NCBI GenBank assembly: GCA_023014335.1
Contig: JAECYW010000004.1
Coordinates: forward strand, 3,844,001 to 3,908,000
DNA length: 64,000 nucleotides
Direction of reading: 5' to 3'
Source: Galerina marginata
Lineage: Eukaryota > Basidiomycota > Agaricomycetes > Agaricales > Galerinaceae
Position numbers and translations under genes: made by a program
In this document: positions 11,969 to 24,646 of the stretch, piece after piece
Layout of the letters: every line of letters begins with the position of its first letter
Numbering within the stretch: the stretch's first letter is position 1
The notes under the pieces: model-generated
The model's input: only the letters and a program-made list of their open reading frames with translations
The model's database searches: none
What the model was told of the DNA's origin: nothing

Positions 11969-13312
11969 ATGTCGCCTCTAATTCTGATTGATAATGCTGA
12001 CCCTAACATTCAGTACAGCCCCGGTTGGACGAACATGATTGTTTCGCTTGATTCTACTGATGGCAATTATCCAATGTATGGCACCTTGCAGAAGACTGTC
12101 ACTCAGGCAGAACTTTCGTATTCTTTTATTGGTATATCGTCCCCTCTTTACTTGTCAATTCCGAATCATGATTTTTGGCAGGTAAATTTGTCGTGATATA
12201 TGGTCTCATTACTGGCACCAGCAAACAATCATTCTCTTGGGACTGCTTCATTGATAATGTCCCAGTCGACGGCGCATCAATAACTGGACCCGGAGGCCAG
12301 TTCACATTTTGCGATACACAGGTTTCTCTCCCAGAAGGACAGCACGAGATCCGCCTTTCAGTAAATGCATCACAAAGTCTATCGTTTTCTTTCGATTACT
12401 TACTTTATACACCATCTTCGGCAATATCCTCTGCGGATCTCTTCTTAACAAGTGACAATCCAAGTTTTAAATATGGAAACGGATGGGAGCCAGTAACTTC
12501 TAGCACAGGCGCACTCAATCCACTGGCAAACACAAACCATCTCTCTGCACTGGGGTCAGCGCCAGGAATGGAAACTATGGTAACCGGTTCTCAGTTTACC
12601 TTCGACTTTTACGGTATGTTGCAGTTCTGCTCTCGGTTTATCTCTTGCAAATAATTCCGAATCTTTAGGTGTGTCAGTACTTTGGCTTGGCTTTTATAAC
12701 ACCACCTTCGCCAGTCCCAACTATGGAAATTCCGCATTTACCTACTCTGTCGATGGAGAACCGCCCATGGAGGGTTACCTCTTGCGTGAATTTGCTCAAG
12801 GGCTTAAATTCGAAGGCTCAGTGGAGACATTCCACCTATTTCAAACCTTTGCATATCCTCGCGGTCAGCATACACTCGAAGTTGTGTTCAAAGGCCTCGA
12901 CGATGGAGGACCCACAAACAGTACTATTCCTCTAACGCTCACTGGTTTAGTGGTCCAAAATGGTACATCCACCATGTCGCAGACATCATCTCCGACAATA
13001 ACATCAGGTGGAATGAAGGGAGCTCCAAGGGCCCATCTCGCAGTTATCTTGGGGTCTTGCTTCGGGGTGGTCCTAGTGGTTGTCACGTTAACCATCCTTT
13101 TTGTATGTTACAAAAAGAAGAGGCGGGGGTATGTTTCTGCTGACAGTAATACACCCACAAGAGTCGAGCCATTCAGTCATGATCCCACCTCTACAGCGGT
13201 TGGTCCGTACCAGAAGGGTCAAAACTTCCCTCAGCATCAGGAGGAGCGCGATGTTGAACCATCCGAAGTAGGCGCTCCTCCATCATACCTCACACGACGT
13301 TCCTCTATTTAA
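11969..13312 (+). CDS. Single-pass transmembrane receptor-like protein
   Basis: Three exons: 11969-12131, 12182-12613, 12669-13312, giving about 412 residues. The first 320 residues are rich in beta-strand-like Ser/Thr/Gly sequence and seem to hold two related halves: one opening IDNADPNIQYSPGW and a second opening SDNPSFKYGNGW. One transmembrane helix follows (AVILGSCFGVVLVVVTLTIL, about residues 321-347) with a KKKRR stop-transfer cluster and a polar cytoplasmic tail. This layout is common among Agaricomycete membrane proteins, often described as Mid2-like or with Ig-like or galactose-binding-like ectodomains; the function is unknown. No classical signal peptide precedes the first domain, so either an upstream exon is missing or the protein uses its membrane helix as the anchor. 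Its 3' end faces the DUF6535 gene, 267 bases away. Confidence 0.8.
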
Positions 13313-13579
13313 CCAGTTATGCGCTCAAAGCAAGTGTGGAGTTGATATTTTTTTCGGAATGCTGTACTGACGAGTTTCATTAGACAAATTTTCGTACATC
13401 CGGACATTCGTATACCTTAGTGCCAAGCGGCGCACACGGTATCCTCGCTTTGTACTAAGATGGTGTAGAATTATTCGTGGTGCTCGCCATCAGGTAGTGT
13501 ACTCATTTGGAGGCACTTATAAATTGAGGACAAAAAAAATATGATATATTGGTGATTGGTGGATGAAATAGGTATGGCG

Positions 13580-16137
13580 CTAATCACTGGTTGGAGGTGA
13601 CGTGGTTGGACTTCCTATGGAAAGGCGCGATCCAGTAGGTGCTTGTGAACTGCTGCGATTGAAAGCATCCTGTAAACTGTCCCACCATTTGGGAGAAAAT
13701 ATTTCTAAGCCTGTCCAATCAATCTTACGACCATATATGTCCTCCAGGTCGCGATTGACGATACCAGCGTCTATCGTCCTTTCCTTGTACGTCCGCATTG
13801 CCGCTAGAACACCATACAAGGATACGTGATATGTTCCCTGGACACTGTTCACATGCTGGAGGTATACTGCAGTAAGATAAAACAAGAGGTTCGGCTCTCG
13901 AAAAGCTGGCGAAAGCATTTGTTCGTTCAGATTTTCTGCTATAATCTGGAAGGTGTCTAAGAATTTCCTTTGTATTGCCTCTCGAACTTGTTCTTCAGCC
14001 GGGTCGGAGATGGTTTGCAGATCGACATAGGCAAATGTCTGGATGTGTCGAATTGTATCTCGGTAAGTATGCAAAGTCCCCCCGGGCGTGTACGGCCACT
14101 GAATATGAATTGCGCCTTGGAAAAATGTCGAAAAAATGTTGGCCCACTGCCAAAAGAGGACTACAGCAGGGCATCAATGACAATTCTCGGGGGTAAAATA
14201 TTAATTCCGACTTACTGTTAGTGTTGTTTCCAATAAAGTAGAATGGTATCGATAGGCAACTGGGCAAATCTGCAGTGGCGCGATGTCCGTATTCATCATT
14301 GTAAAGAACTCCTGAAAGTCGCGTCGCAAGTTCCAGCATGTGATTTCTTAATACCTTGTTAAAGTCCCTATGATTACTATGAGATGTTTCGAGTTTTTGA
14401 AGAAAGGAAACCATATTTTCTTGGTGAAGTAGCAAGGAAAATCTGAGAGCAGCTGCGAAGCTGGGTTCAACACGTGTGGTGATGTCGCAAAAATTTGACA
14501 GACTGTTAAAAAAATTGACGTCGCTGAAACCCATGATGTTCCAAAGATACTGATTGGTTTGGACTAGAACTGTTGCCTCAGTAGTAATTATGTCACGGTC
14601 AATGATCCATTTGGAGACCTCGGCAAAGCAGTAGTATTGGGCCGAGAGAGAATTTTCGATGTGGTCGAGGTCGCGGTTATTTCTGAATTTCATAAAAGCC
14701 CGAGTGAGGTCAAAGACGGGGAAATCTTTGTTGAGATAGTATAGATTGCGATTGGTTAAGCAGTTGTAAGAACGTTGCATAAATTGGTCCCGCAGTCGGA
14801 CCCAGGCCATATCAAACTCAGTCCATGTGTTTTGCGTCCATGTTATCATTATAAAATTGGCAAGGTTGGTTTTTTTGAACAGGTAAGTCCTCTGTAAACT
14901 TTTGCCAGTAAGAAATCGAATTTTGTGGACGAGTTGAATCACAGAGCTTAGTATGGCACGAAAGACATGCGCTTGAGGAGATTTGTATGGACATTGCGGC
15001 GGTGGAATCTTGTTGGTACGAGTGTAGGGATAAGGAGTATACAGGAGAATACTCTGAAGTGTCGGAAGTATGGTGGTGGCGACAAGGAACAGTAGCACCA
15101 GTACCGTCACGACGCTGACTGGAATAGTCACCGCTATATCACCGAACGACAATAAAAAGTCCACGATACCGCCCAAGAAGAGTACCAGAGCGCTCTGGAG
15201 GAGCAGGGGCAGCGCCGTGAAGATTTTAGGAACATGCCACCGTTTCAGCCCATCTGCTCGCATGTTGAATAGAGCAAAGCTCTCTCTAGGCGGGATGTTT
15301 GGATAGTTTTGATGTTCTCTGATCCATTGAAGAGAAATTATGCCGATGAGGACAGTTGCGAGGCTGAGGACGAGACTGATAAACCAAAAATTATTGATGC
15401 GGATGGACGACGTGGTGGGGGAGAAGGACGACCCAGAGCCAATGGAAGAAAGAAGTATCGGGGCGGGAATGGTGGTGTTGTCGAGACGATTTGCGATGAC
15501 AGAGAGTAAGGAAATGATGGCATCGTTTGGGTCGCGCTGGAGCATTTTGTAGGACTCGATAATGAAAGCTGTGACTACGGCCGAGAAGAGACCGGCCTGT
15601 ATAGTTGATTTTCCGGGTCATCGATCAGACCTGTAACAACCAGTGGGAACTCACGAATATCAGTAGATTTTGCACCTCTTCTTTCCAAGCATCGCATTGC
15701 ATCTTATCCTTTTTCAAGAGAGGTTCCAGCAGTATGCTCCATGGGTCGCGGTCAGGCTTCGGAGGAGCATATAGGAATGGGTCATGGATGTCCCATATCT
15801 TTGGGAGTTCGGGCAATTTTTCATCTCCTTGTTTCTAATAAATAATGGAAATCAGTTACAGGACTTGTCTTCTTTTTTCGCCGGCGGATATCTGTCTACT
15901 TACATGTTCATCTGGTAATTGTTCCTGAGGATTCTCTGGTCCAGTGCCAGAATGGATGCTTTGTGCCAGTGGTGGAGCAGTTGGAAGAGCGGGTTCAGGT
16001 TGTTCCTCGTCATCGCGTTCCTTGGCTAATTCAGCACCGACAACATTGCAGCACTCGGTCGTCTGTTCGTCCACCTGGTATGACTCCTTCAACTCCTCTT
16101 CCTCGGAAATTGACCGAGTGCTCTGAGTCGCTGACAT
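13580..16137 (-). CDS. DUF6535 multi-pass membrane protein
   Basis: Four exons: 15904-16137, 15655-15834, 14216-15596, 13580-14160, giving about 791 residues. An acidic, low-complexity N-terminus of about 80 residues precedes the DUF6535 region, which is recognisable from WKEEVQNLLIFAGLFSAVVT, ESYKMLQRDP, and NNFWFISLVLSLATVLIG followed by SLQWIREH. Four hydrophobic helices lie in that region. The C-terminal half is soluble and mostly helical. The last intron is placed from an AACA|GTAAGT donor to a GCTGTAG acceptor because only that choice keeps the frame into LFWQWANIFSTFFQGAIHI. DUF6535 proteins are expanded in mushroom-forming fungi and have no known function. The gene is convergent with the receptor-like gene. 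Confidence 0.85.
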
Positions 16138-19100
16138 TATAAAAATATTTCAGTTTGGAGACGAGACTGTAGATGATTGGGAGCGAACTTGAAGGAACCA
16201 GAGTAATGAGTAAACCGGATATAGATGTACGCGGGCGTTACAGTATAAGCCAAAAATAGACCAAAGATTTGTCAACTTCGGGCCGCCCCTCACTCTTCTC
16301 AGAACAGGCATAAACACGAAAGCAAACCACTGCCGATTCGCTCAGCCCTCTCTCAATCTTGTCTAGCACAACCCCTCCCCACTTTCGCCCCATTCGCGAG
16401 TCAGCTCAGCTTTCTGGGCTCGGATACGATTGCTCGATTTGCATATATTTTTGACAAGCACAGTGGGATTCTGTGTCGACCTGGTTTTTTTTTTCTGCGT
16501 ATTCGATGCTTGTTGTTGGTATCATGGATCGTTGTTCATGACGAAGTTGGACGGGAACGGCTGAGCTGGGATTGTATAAACTTGGTCTGTCTTTCGCAAA
16601 CAAAGTTGTAAGTTTGTTTCAGCGCCATTTGTCGAATAGCGGCTCCAATTTTTTTACTCAGGCTTACCTCCCGGACCCCAGGCCTCAGATCGTGTTTTCA
16701 GCAGGGATCTCGAGTTCTGAGCTACTGTCCTCGTGGTCTCCTGCATGACTATGCCTTGACAACAAAGGCAGGAATCCTTCAAATCAAAATGGGATTCGTC
16801 GAATAAAACCAATACAAGCCGCCTTCGCGATTACTTCTTCCTGTGTCAGACCTATGCTTGCCTACCTTCCAAGCCACGGAAAAACAGAGGCGTAGATCGG
16901 ACCAGCCCAATATATTCGACTTGTCGCGTCTCACTTACTTCAGCACGTATCGGGTTCATCCAATCATCGACACCTTCCAGTCTCGGTCTAACTTCTGTCG
17001 GTTTATGTTGGTGGATGGAGTACATCGAAACTTACATCGACAGCAAATGTATAGGTGTAAATCCATTCATTCGAATTCGTTCAATGTATTTGCTTATTTC
17101 ATCTTGATAGTGGCTTCAACTTATCCATGCCTCTCCTCCCGTTAGACTGTACGCGTTCAATAAAGCAGATCGCGCAGGCTTTTCGCTGATTTTTACTCTA
17201 TACAGGCGCTGGATCGTCGATGGCTCGACCGTGCCGTTGGGTGGTCTATTCAACATCTCATAACTGTCAAGCATGGAATTCTGGTGTACGTGTTATTGGT
17301 CTCTATATCTCGATACTCCACCTAACTTCATCCATATCTCTCAGCCGGTCAGACGCATGTCTCCAGTCATGGAAACTTTCTCGCTGATGATGCATACCGT
17401 CAAGCTCAGCGCGTTGGGTCGTCGGTCGTGATGGCCTTGGAACATACCGTTGGCCTTGATTTCTATTCAATATCGCACAACTATCGACAACGCCGTCTCT
17501 CTGCTTGAGCAGTTCATCCTCGAACTACTTATTTCAATCTGGGTCGTATTCTATATGGGAGAGCCTCCCGCGCAGCTCATCCACGTCCCTACTTCCTGGC
17601 ATGTCCGCGGATCAGACTGACAATTGAATACCCAACACTCGACAGGCACGCCGTCGGTCGCTGATTCTGATTCGACGTTGACCGTTGGACCCTCCGAATC
17701 AGCTGCGTTGGCTAGGGTCCTCCCCATATGCAATGTGCACGGCACGCTTACAGCACGAGAGCATTCCCATTCAATTCCCTACGCTCGGACCCTGCATCCC
17801 TAAGCGTCACTGGCAGAGCAGACACGACGATGACCACGCACAAAAATGTCAAGCCAATTTGCTCATTCCGGCAGCGTCGATTCTCTAAGCATCGTGTCGT
17901 AATTCTCGAGATCTACACCCGGTAAGCTTACCGCCATCAGTCCTCAGCAGAGCTCTCCATTCTTGCCTGCCCAATGCCATCTCAACAGGGGGTCCATCAG
18001 CGATTCGGCATTGCGTCTGCGCATTACCACACCCCTCCACCCCTTCATCCTCCTCAGGACCTCGACGGCATTGCGATACATGCATCATGGCGACCCTTTT
18101 GGCTCGCGTCGCGGACCCAGCGGCGCCCATAAGCATGCAAACAGTACAGTTGTCGTAAGTGAGTAACGTTATGCTTCTTATTCAGCAGTTTGTGTGGACA
18201 CTGATAATTGGATGCAGTCAAAGTGCTAATGTCAGATGATATGGCAAAGGCAAATTCAACGACCCTCGAGTGGAGAGTCAGAGTGGAGTATTTAGCCTAT
18301 AGGCAGCGTTTTGCACACCGACGCACACCCCTGCAGACTGCAGTAAGTACCGCGGTGCGTCACCGTTGCTTTAATTCGCTCCTTGGATTGGATTGGCGCG
18401 GAGTCTTTGTCTTTGGGTTCGAAGCTCCGGGATCATCAGGTATCCTATCCTATTGTATCTTGCTATCAACGTGGTAGGTATCAACAGTTCAATTCAGTTC
18501 AGAGGATTACTTACTGTTAATGGGCAACATGCTTATCGGAATTAGCTAGGCTCGCGCGACTCGAATCGAGGGTCTTTCCAGATTCTACGACCTCTCCTGC
18601 CCGAGCACTGGCAAGGGTGATATAGTAATAATCTTATTCCTGATATTATGCTGGCTGATAAATTTGACGTTGATTCAGCAGTCGACGGTCGGCGAGAGCG
18701 ACTGTAGGGGCGTAACTACTTGGACTCTAGACATCGTTGAGACTCGAGAGGTAAATTTATATTACTGGATTTGTACGACTTTGTTCGCTCAGCGATTTAC
18801 TATCATCTAGGCAGAAGTCTGGATCCAAGCAGAATCGCGGAAAGCTTTTGGTTTTGGTTCCGTCTTCAATACGCAATCCCTGAACGCGCCTTCGTTTATG
18901 TTAGGGTCTATCATGATATAGCAAGGTCCAATCAAACGATCAATTCGCGCGATTCGTGCGCACTCCGAGTCGTTCACAATACATTCCGTATCTCTTCTCT
19001 GAACCCCAGTTCGAGCCCCGCGAGCCGTCCCGCCTCTGAATCCGCGTCCACGCGACATATGTACCCTGACCAAAACCAAAACCAAACCTCTCGAGCTCTG

Positions 19101-21468
19101 AATCCTTTCCCAACCTCCATAGGTCATGGATTCTCGGTGTGTACATGAATTTGGATTTTGGATTCCGGACGGAGTACTTAGTTTTGTGGTACTAGGGTTG
19201 TTTTTTACATTCTGTCTGAACTACGAAATCATGTACTCGACTTGGAGTAAGTTACTTCAAGGAGGAAACATGCTGGAAACTTCGAGCGATAGAATAGCTG
19301 CTAGCCTACGCCTGTCGTCATCGATTATCTCAATATTGGCTCTCAAGTTGACCGTCGACCCTTGCTCAACAACGTTCAGTATAATATTACCCCTCCTTGC
19401 CTCGCGATCGTAGAGTCGTACCCCGTCCCTCCCGTACTGATCACCCAATTTAAATAAATCAGAATGTACCTGGCGTTGTCGGGGTCGGGTCCTCGGCACG
19501 CTTCCCGAGTCCTCACGTTGATTCCATCAGACTCCCCATCATTAAATTATTTCTTTCAAGACTCAAAAGCAGACTTGCCGGATTTGACGAGAAATTAGCC
19601 TTATCTGGGTAAGCTGGGGACCAGGTGGCAGGAGGGAGGGTCAACGATTAATTTAAATTAACTTAGTGAGAGAGGCGCGTGGGCAGGTACGCTGGTAGTG
19701 TGACATAAAAGCTCCATTTTTACAGAGGATGACGAGAACAGAGCAAGAAACAGAAGAAAGGAGACTCGAGAGGAGCCAGGACTTGAAGAGGCAGGGAGCT
19801 CGGGAAAAATGTGTATCGTCGACACGAGTCTTAAGCTCGTTCCTGCAGAGAGAGCTCATGGATTTTGTCAGTTGGGCGTGCTGGGACTTGGATTGGAAGT
19901 CCCGAGGAGGCGGGAGGAGGCGTGAGGCGCGGCTCGGAACCGAGGCGAATAACGAGCGTCGAGTAGCAAATTGCCAATTGGAATATATTATAAGTAAATT
20001 ATATACACCTCTTCGCCTCGCGGAGACGGGATCCAGAGAGGAGAGGGAGGACCGGGTCAGCCTTCCTTTCTTTTTGCGCGTCCAGAGGATTGGCGCGACG
20101 TAGTCGGTCATATGCGCTTGCCCGAGGCCCGACACGCCCGTCGGTAGTAAAACGCATGTCAGTCACGTACTTACATGGCAGAGGCATTTGTGCGCCGAGT
20201 CACTCCACTGACAGGCTGAGCGTTGACCACAACCACCACCGCCGCCTGACCGATTCCGACTGCTCCTTCATGGTCAACACTCGACATCCTACATTCGGAC
20301 TCGAGCTCCCCAGGACTGAATCCATGTTGGAATTTGGAGCTGAGCTTCTGAATCTCCATCGCATCATCGATATGTAAGGAAGCGGCTCGTCACTTTGGAG
20401 GCAGGAGAACTTCCACAAAATCGATTCCAGTGGAGCTCGTAGCTCTCTCCGGCGCCTAAACATTGCGCCTTTCGATTCCGACGTTTATAACATGAGCCAA
20501 GCGCACAACAGCAGGAAATCACATTCAGAAATCCTGACGAAAATCCGTCCCAAAATTCACTTTCAGCCCAAAAATGAAGCTTCCAAAAACGGACACGGCG
20601 GCCCTGCAATGGCATCAAAGTTCAAGCGACGGGGTGACTGTTTCAGGGCCGAACGCGCCAAAAGTGAAAATTTACTACGACGGCCCTTATCCCGCCAACC
20701 CTTCGCTATCCAGATCGCAGCCCCATCCCAGTGCAGGGTCTGTTTAGACCAGGTCCACCTCGCAATGCAATTGCTCCGCTCCGCCAATGCTACGCTCCTG
20801 TATGTATGCCATTGTATGGATTCAGAACACCTGCCGATTCCGAATCCTTATGTCTCCATGGTATCGCGCCATAAGTATTGGAGTCAATTGGGATTGGGGG
20901 CGGACTAAAAGCTCCCCCTCTCTTTATATTTCAGAGGAGCGGCGGACGATCCCCGCCCGCCCCCCCCCCCTCCTCCTTCGATCTTGTGTCCCATTCCCTT
21001 CTCACCCCGTCCCGTCCCGCTGGTCTGGCCTGAGCCTCTGCCCAACTGAGCTTCCAACTGAGCCGAGTGCTTCGTTCCTACACACCTGTGCCTGCGCCTT
21101 CGCGCGAATCCGCACCCGGGCGATAGAGCGCTGAAGAAGAAGAGAAGGCCTCGTGTCCCCCCCCGCGGGACGAACATACGCCCTTTCTTGGTAAGTCCCG
21201 ACCTCGAATTGCGTGTTGCGCTTCCATCCGGGTTGCGCGTCTGTCGTTTGTCGTTGGAGTGCTATTCTGTTCTATTCTATAGCCTTTTTTACGTTGGAGC
21301 TTGGGATGGACGTTCATGGCAACCCGCCGTCCCTCTATATTGTTATCCTCATCTTTCTTTCAATCGCTAGTCTCTGACCCGTACACCCTCTTTATATTTT
21401 TACCCTATAGCTACCCAACTACCTGCTCTACCCTACCACCAACCCACACCAGCATTCAGTTTCCAGAC
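16138..21468. other. Long region without a confident gene
   Basis: More than 5 kb with no family I can recognise. The longest open frames are 19653-20135 (minus) and 19729-20103 (plus). They overlap on opposite strands and have composition without domain signals. Smaller frames at 17551-17745 (minus, cysteine-containing) and 18771-19148 (plus) could not be joined into spliced genes. The segment 20900-21468 is pyrimidine-rich and probably holds the promoter and 5' UTR of the Sfp1-like gene. No tRNA with matching A and B boxes was found. Confidence 0.4.
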
Positions 21469-24400
21469 ATGTATCACCGCGATCGGACACATGTCCCAGA
21501 TGCACACGAAGCCGCGACGTAAGTCTCCCTGCTAATCGACCATCGATATCGATAGTCCGCCTCGATGCAGTATCATGATGCTGACGTGTCCATGTGGTGG
21601 CAGAATCCCAATCTCGAGGCCAAGACCAAGATCAAGGGAAGAGGAAGAGGCAGAGGCAGAGGCAACGTGCTGGCCCCCGTCTCCCATGCTGTTCAAAAAT
21701 AACTGCCGCCATAATACTGGGACTGCCCAATCGTCTGGTCCATCGCGAGAGCTATCGCAATCGTCTCTGAGTTGGAACCAGAACCCGATGTCGATGTCGA
21801 TCCTCGAGAACGACAACGAGATGCACTCGCACTCCTCACCACCACTGCCCTTCGCCGACACGAGCATGAGCATAAGCATCGACCACATAAACTCGCTCGA
21901 ACACTCCGTAGTAAGCATCCATCCATATCCATCGATTAGATATGCTTTACCTCTCCCAACTCACTGATTATCTCCTCTATCGTGTGCAGTGCTCAGACTA
22001 CCTCTGCTGCAACACCCAACACCAAGACCTACACGCGCTGCTCGCCCACTTCGAGGCGGACCACGTCCTCGGGATCGCACTCGGGATCGCGAATGGGCAG
22101 CGCGTCTTTCCCCGCGCGGTGGCGGGGGTGTTCGTTAGCTCGTCTATCTCGCTACCAGCACCGACTTATTGCAACCCCCCCTCGAACTCAGCCTCAACCT
22201 CAGGCTCGGACGCAGCGTCAACCTCAGACTCAACGTCAGCGACGAGCACACCCGCCTCATCCCGCTCTTCCTCCGTTACACCTTCCTCGCCCTCCTCACC
22301 CGCCTCCTCCTCTTCCTGTTCGTCTTCGGGGTTGTCTGATTTCTCGGGCTCTGGCGTCTTTGCCTTTCGCTCTCCATTTGCCTCTCCACTCGCTTTCAAC
22401 TCCACCTCTACCTCGACAGCAACTAAAACCCCACACCTACACCTCCACCCGAACCTCACACCAGTATACACCCCGTTCACACCGAGCCTCCCTGTGGACC
22501 CGGCGGATCCGTACCCGTACTCGGACGCATTCGAGATCGGTATGCCCCAGGCGCAGGAGCAGGAGGGGTGTGGGTATCCGTTGGATCTGTTTCCTCCCAT
22601 GGGCTTGGGTGGGGGGTTGTTGTCGTCTAGCGAGGAGGAAGGGGATGGGGAAGGCGAGGATGAAGGCGGGGATGGAGGCGAGGATGAGAGCGAGGATGTG
22701 GATATGGAGGTGGATATGGAGGTGGACGCGTCAGACTCGGACGCTCTCAACCAAGTTGACGGGACAGCACCCACATCGACTCGGTCTGTCCCAAAACGCG
22801 TCAAGTTCTCTACCTCCGCCTCCAGCTCGAGCTCGAGTAAACTCAAATCGAAGTCCAAGTCAAAGTCGAAATCCAAGACAAAGCCGAAAGCGAGCACTGC
22901 TGGTCCTAGCAGTAGCTCGCCGTCAAGCTCCGTTTCCGATCCTGGCCCTAGTACATCGCTCTCACTCTCGACCGCAGCCCCCACCCAAGACCTGCCCGCG
23001 CCCTCCCTACCGCTGCCGCCTTTCCCCGCGCTTCCGCTTCCGCTACCACCGTCGGTGTTGAGTGTTAATGCGCCCTCGAACTCGCACTCGGACCTGCACT
23101 CAACTTCAAATCCGAATCTGAATGCGAATCCGCAATCAAACCCGAACCCCCAACCACACAGCAAGACCAAGACCAAGACGAAATACCGGTACCTCCCAAC
23201 TGGCGGCGTCGGCAGCTCGAAGAGGGAGAGGAGAGAGAGGGGGAGGGAGAAGGCTTATCGGTGTCCTGTACGTTCTGTTCTTTTGTTTTGTTTTGTTTTC
23301 TTCAAATATTTTTTTTGTGTGTGTGTAAATGTAAACGTGTACTGACGACAACTTTCTTTTTCTTTTTAATTTGCAGACTCCGAGATGTACGAAGGCAAGT
23401 CCCTTCCTTTCCCTTCCCTTCCCTTCCCTTTCCTCGCCTTCTCTCGCAACCGAAACGGAAATGGAGACGCAAATTCTAACCTTTTTTTTTTTTTTTGATA
23501 TAGGCGTACCTCAACCCGAACGGGCTTAAATACCATTTGGAGAAAGGGACGTGCAAGCTTGAAGATGAAGATGAAGACCACGACCAGGACCACGACCAAG
23601 AGGGCGGGGGCGAGGGCGGCGATGAGGCTTGGGTTCCGCCTCAATCGCAGTCGCAGTCGCAGTCGCAGTCGCAGTCGCAGGCTCAGGCTCAGGCACCAGC
23701 ACCGGCTCCGTGTATTCGTATTCAGCCTATTCCCCGACGAGAGCCGCAAGCTCAAGCCCGAGCCCAAGTATCACCATCACTACCGAGAGCTAATCCGTCG
23801 GTAGATCCGATTCCACCGTCAAAGGAAGAGGAAGAGGACGTGCAAATGCACGACGACGACCATGCGGGGGGTATGGACGCAGACGTCGAGCCCCTTGACC
23901 CAATCCCAAAGCCAGAACTAGAGCTAGAGCCAGAATGCAGCCCACGCCCGAGCTCCCTCTCGCGGTCCTCGTCCCCGGATGGGGTGTTTATCATCACTCC
24001 TATCGGTCCTTCGCAGTCGCAGACGCATTCGCGTGGATATGAGCAGGAGGAGGAGGAGGAGGACGGAGAGATCCTACAAGGCGAAGATGGGGAAATCCTC
24101 GAGGAGGATCAACACGAACGGGAAGTCCAAAACCAGGAGCGGGAGAAGGAGCGGCGGGGTCAACGTCAGCATGGTTATCCGCGTTATCAACAGCAGCAGC
24201 AGCAGCAGCAGCAGCAACATCCACGGCCACACCCACACCCACACCTACCCCCACACGTCCATCAGCATCGCCAGCCCCAGCCCCAGCCGCAACCACAGCA
24301 AACCCAAACTCAACCTCAACCTCAACCTCAACCGATGTACCACTACCCAATCCCATCATACCCACAACCCAGCTCTCTTCCGAGTCTCAACCCCAACGGT

Positions 24401-24646
24401 CCTCCTCCCTCCTCCTCAGCGACGTCGTCGGCGCCGTACATGACGTACGTCCATAGAGCGTACTACCCGCCTGGCTCGGGTTACACTGCTCAAGCTCAAG
24501 GTCAAGGGCAAGGGCAAGGTGGTCCAGCGGGCTTTGGCGTTGACGAGGATATGCAGATGCAGACGTACATGCATATCCAGCAGCAGCAGCAGTTCTCGCC
24601 GCCTGCGCCGCATGTTGCTGTTTCTTCTAGTTCTAGGCTGCAGTAG
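21469..24646 (+). CDS. Sfp1-like split C2H2 zinc-finger transcription factor
   Basis: Exons 21469-21518, 21571-21910, 21990-23267, 23377-23394 and 23504-24646 give about 942 residues. Two zinc fingers lie far apart, as in the Sfp1 family that links nutrient signals to ribosome-biogenesis genes in yeast. The first is at about residue 131 (CSDYLCCNTQHQDLHALLAH). The second is at about 553-580 (YRCPTPRCTK, AYLNPNGLKYHLEKGTC), with the C-terminal C2H2-type spacing typical of Sfp1. Long Ser, acidic and KSKSK stretches separate them, and the tail is rich in SQ, Q, PQ and HP repeats. The 18-base exon 4 splits the second finger, and the intron after it uses a GC donor (GAAG|GCAAGT). Exon 2 could also start at 21604 in the same frame. 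The Sfp1 role is inferred from the finger pattern only. Confidence 0.85.
24190..24215 (+). repeat. CAG microsatellite coding polyglutamine
   Basis: About eight CAG codons flanked by CAA, inside the last exon of the Sfp1-like gene. A CAGTCG hexamer repeat encoding SQ pairs lies upstream at about 23645-23680. Both are likely to vary in length between strains. Confidence 0.85.

Noticed and set aside
19653..20135. 160-codon open frame on the minus strand opposite a 124-codon plus-strand frame
   Set aside because: Overlapping frames on both strands, no domain, no splice context; consistent with chance.
22166..23176. 336-codon minus-strand frame
   Set aside because: Antisense shadow of the Ser-rich Sfp1-like exon.
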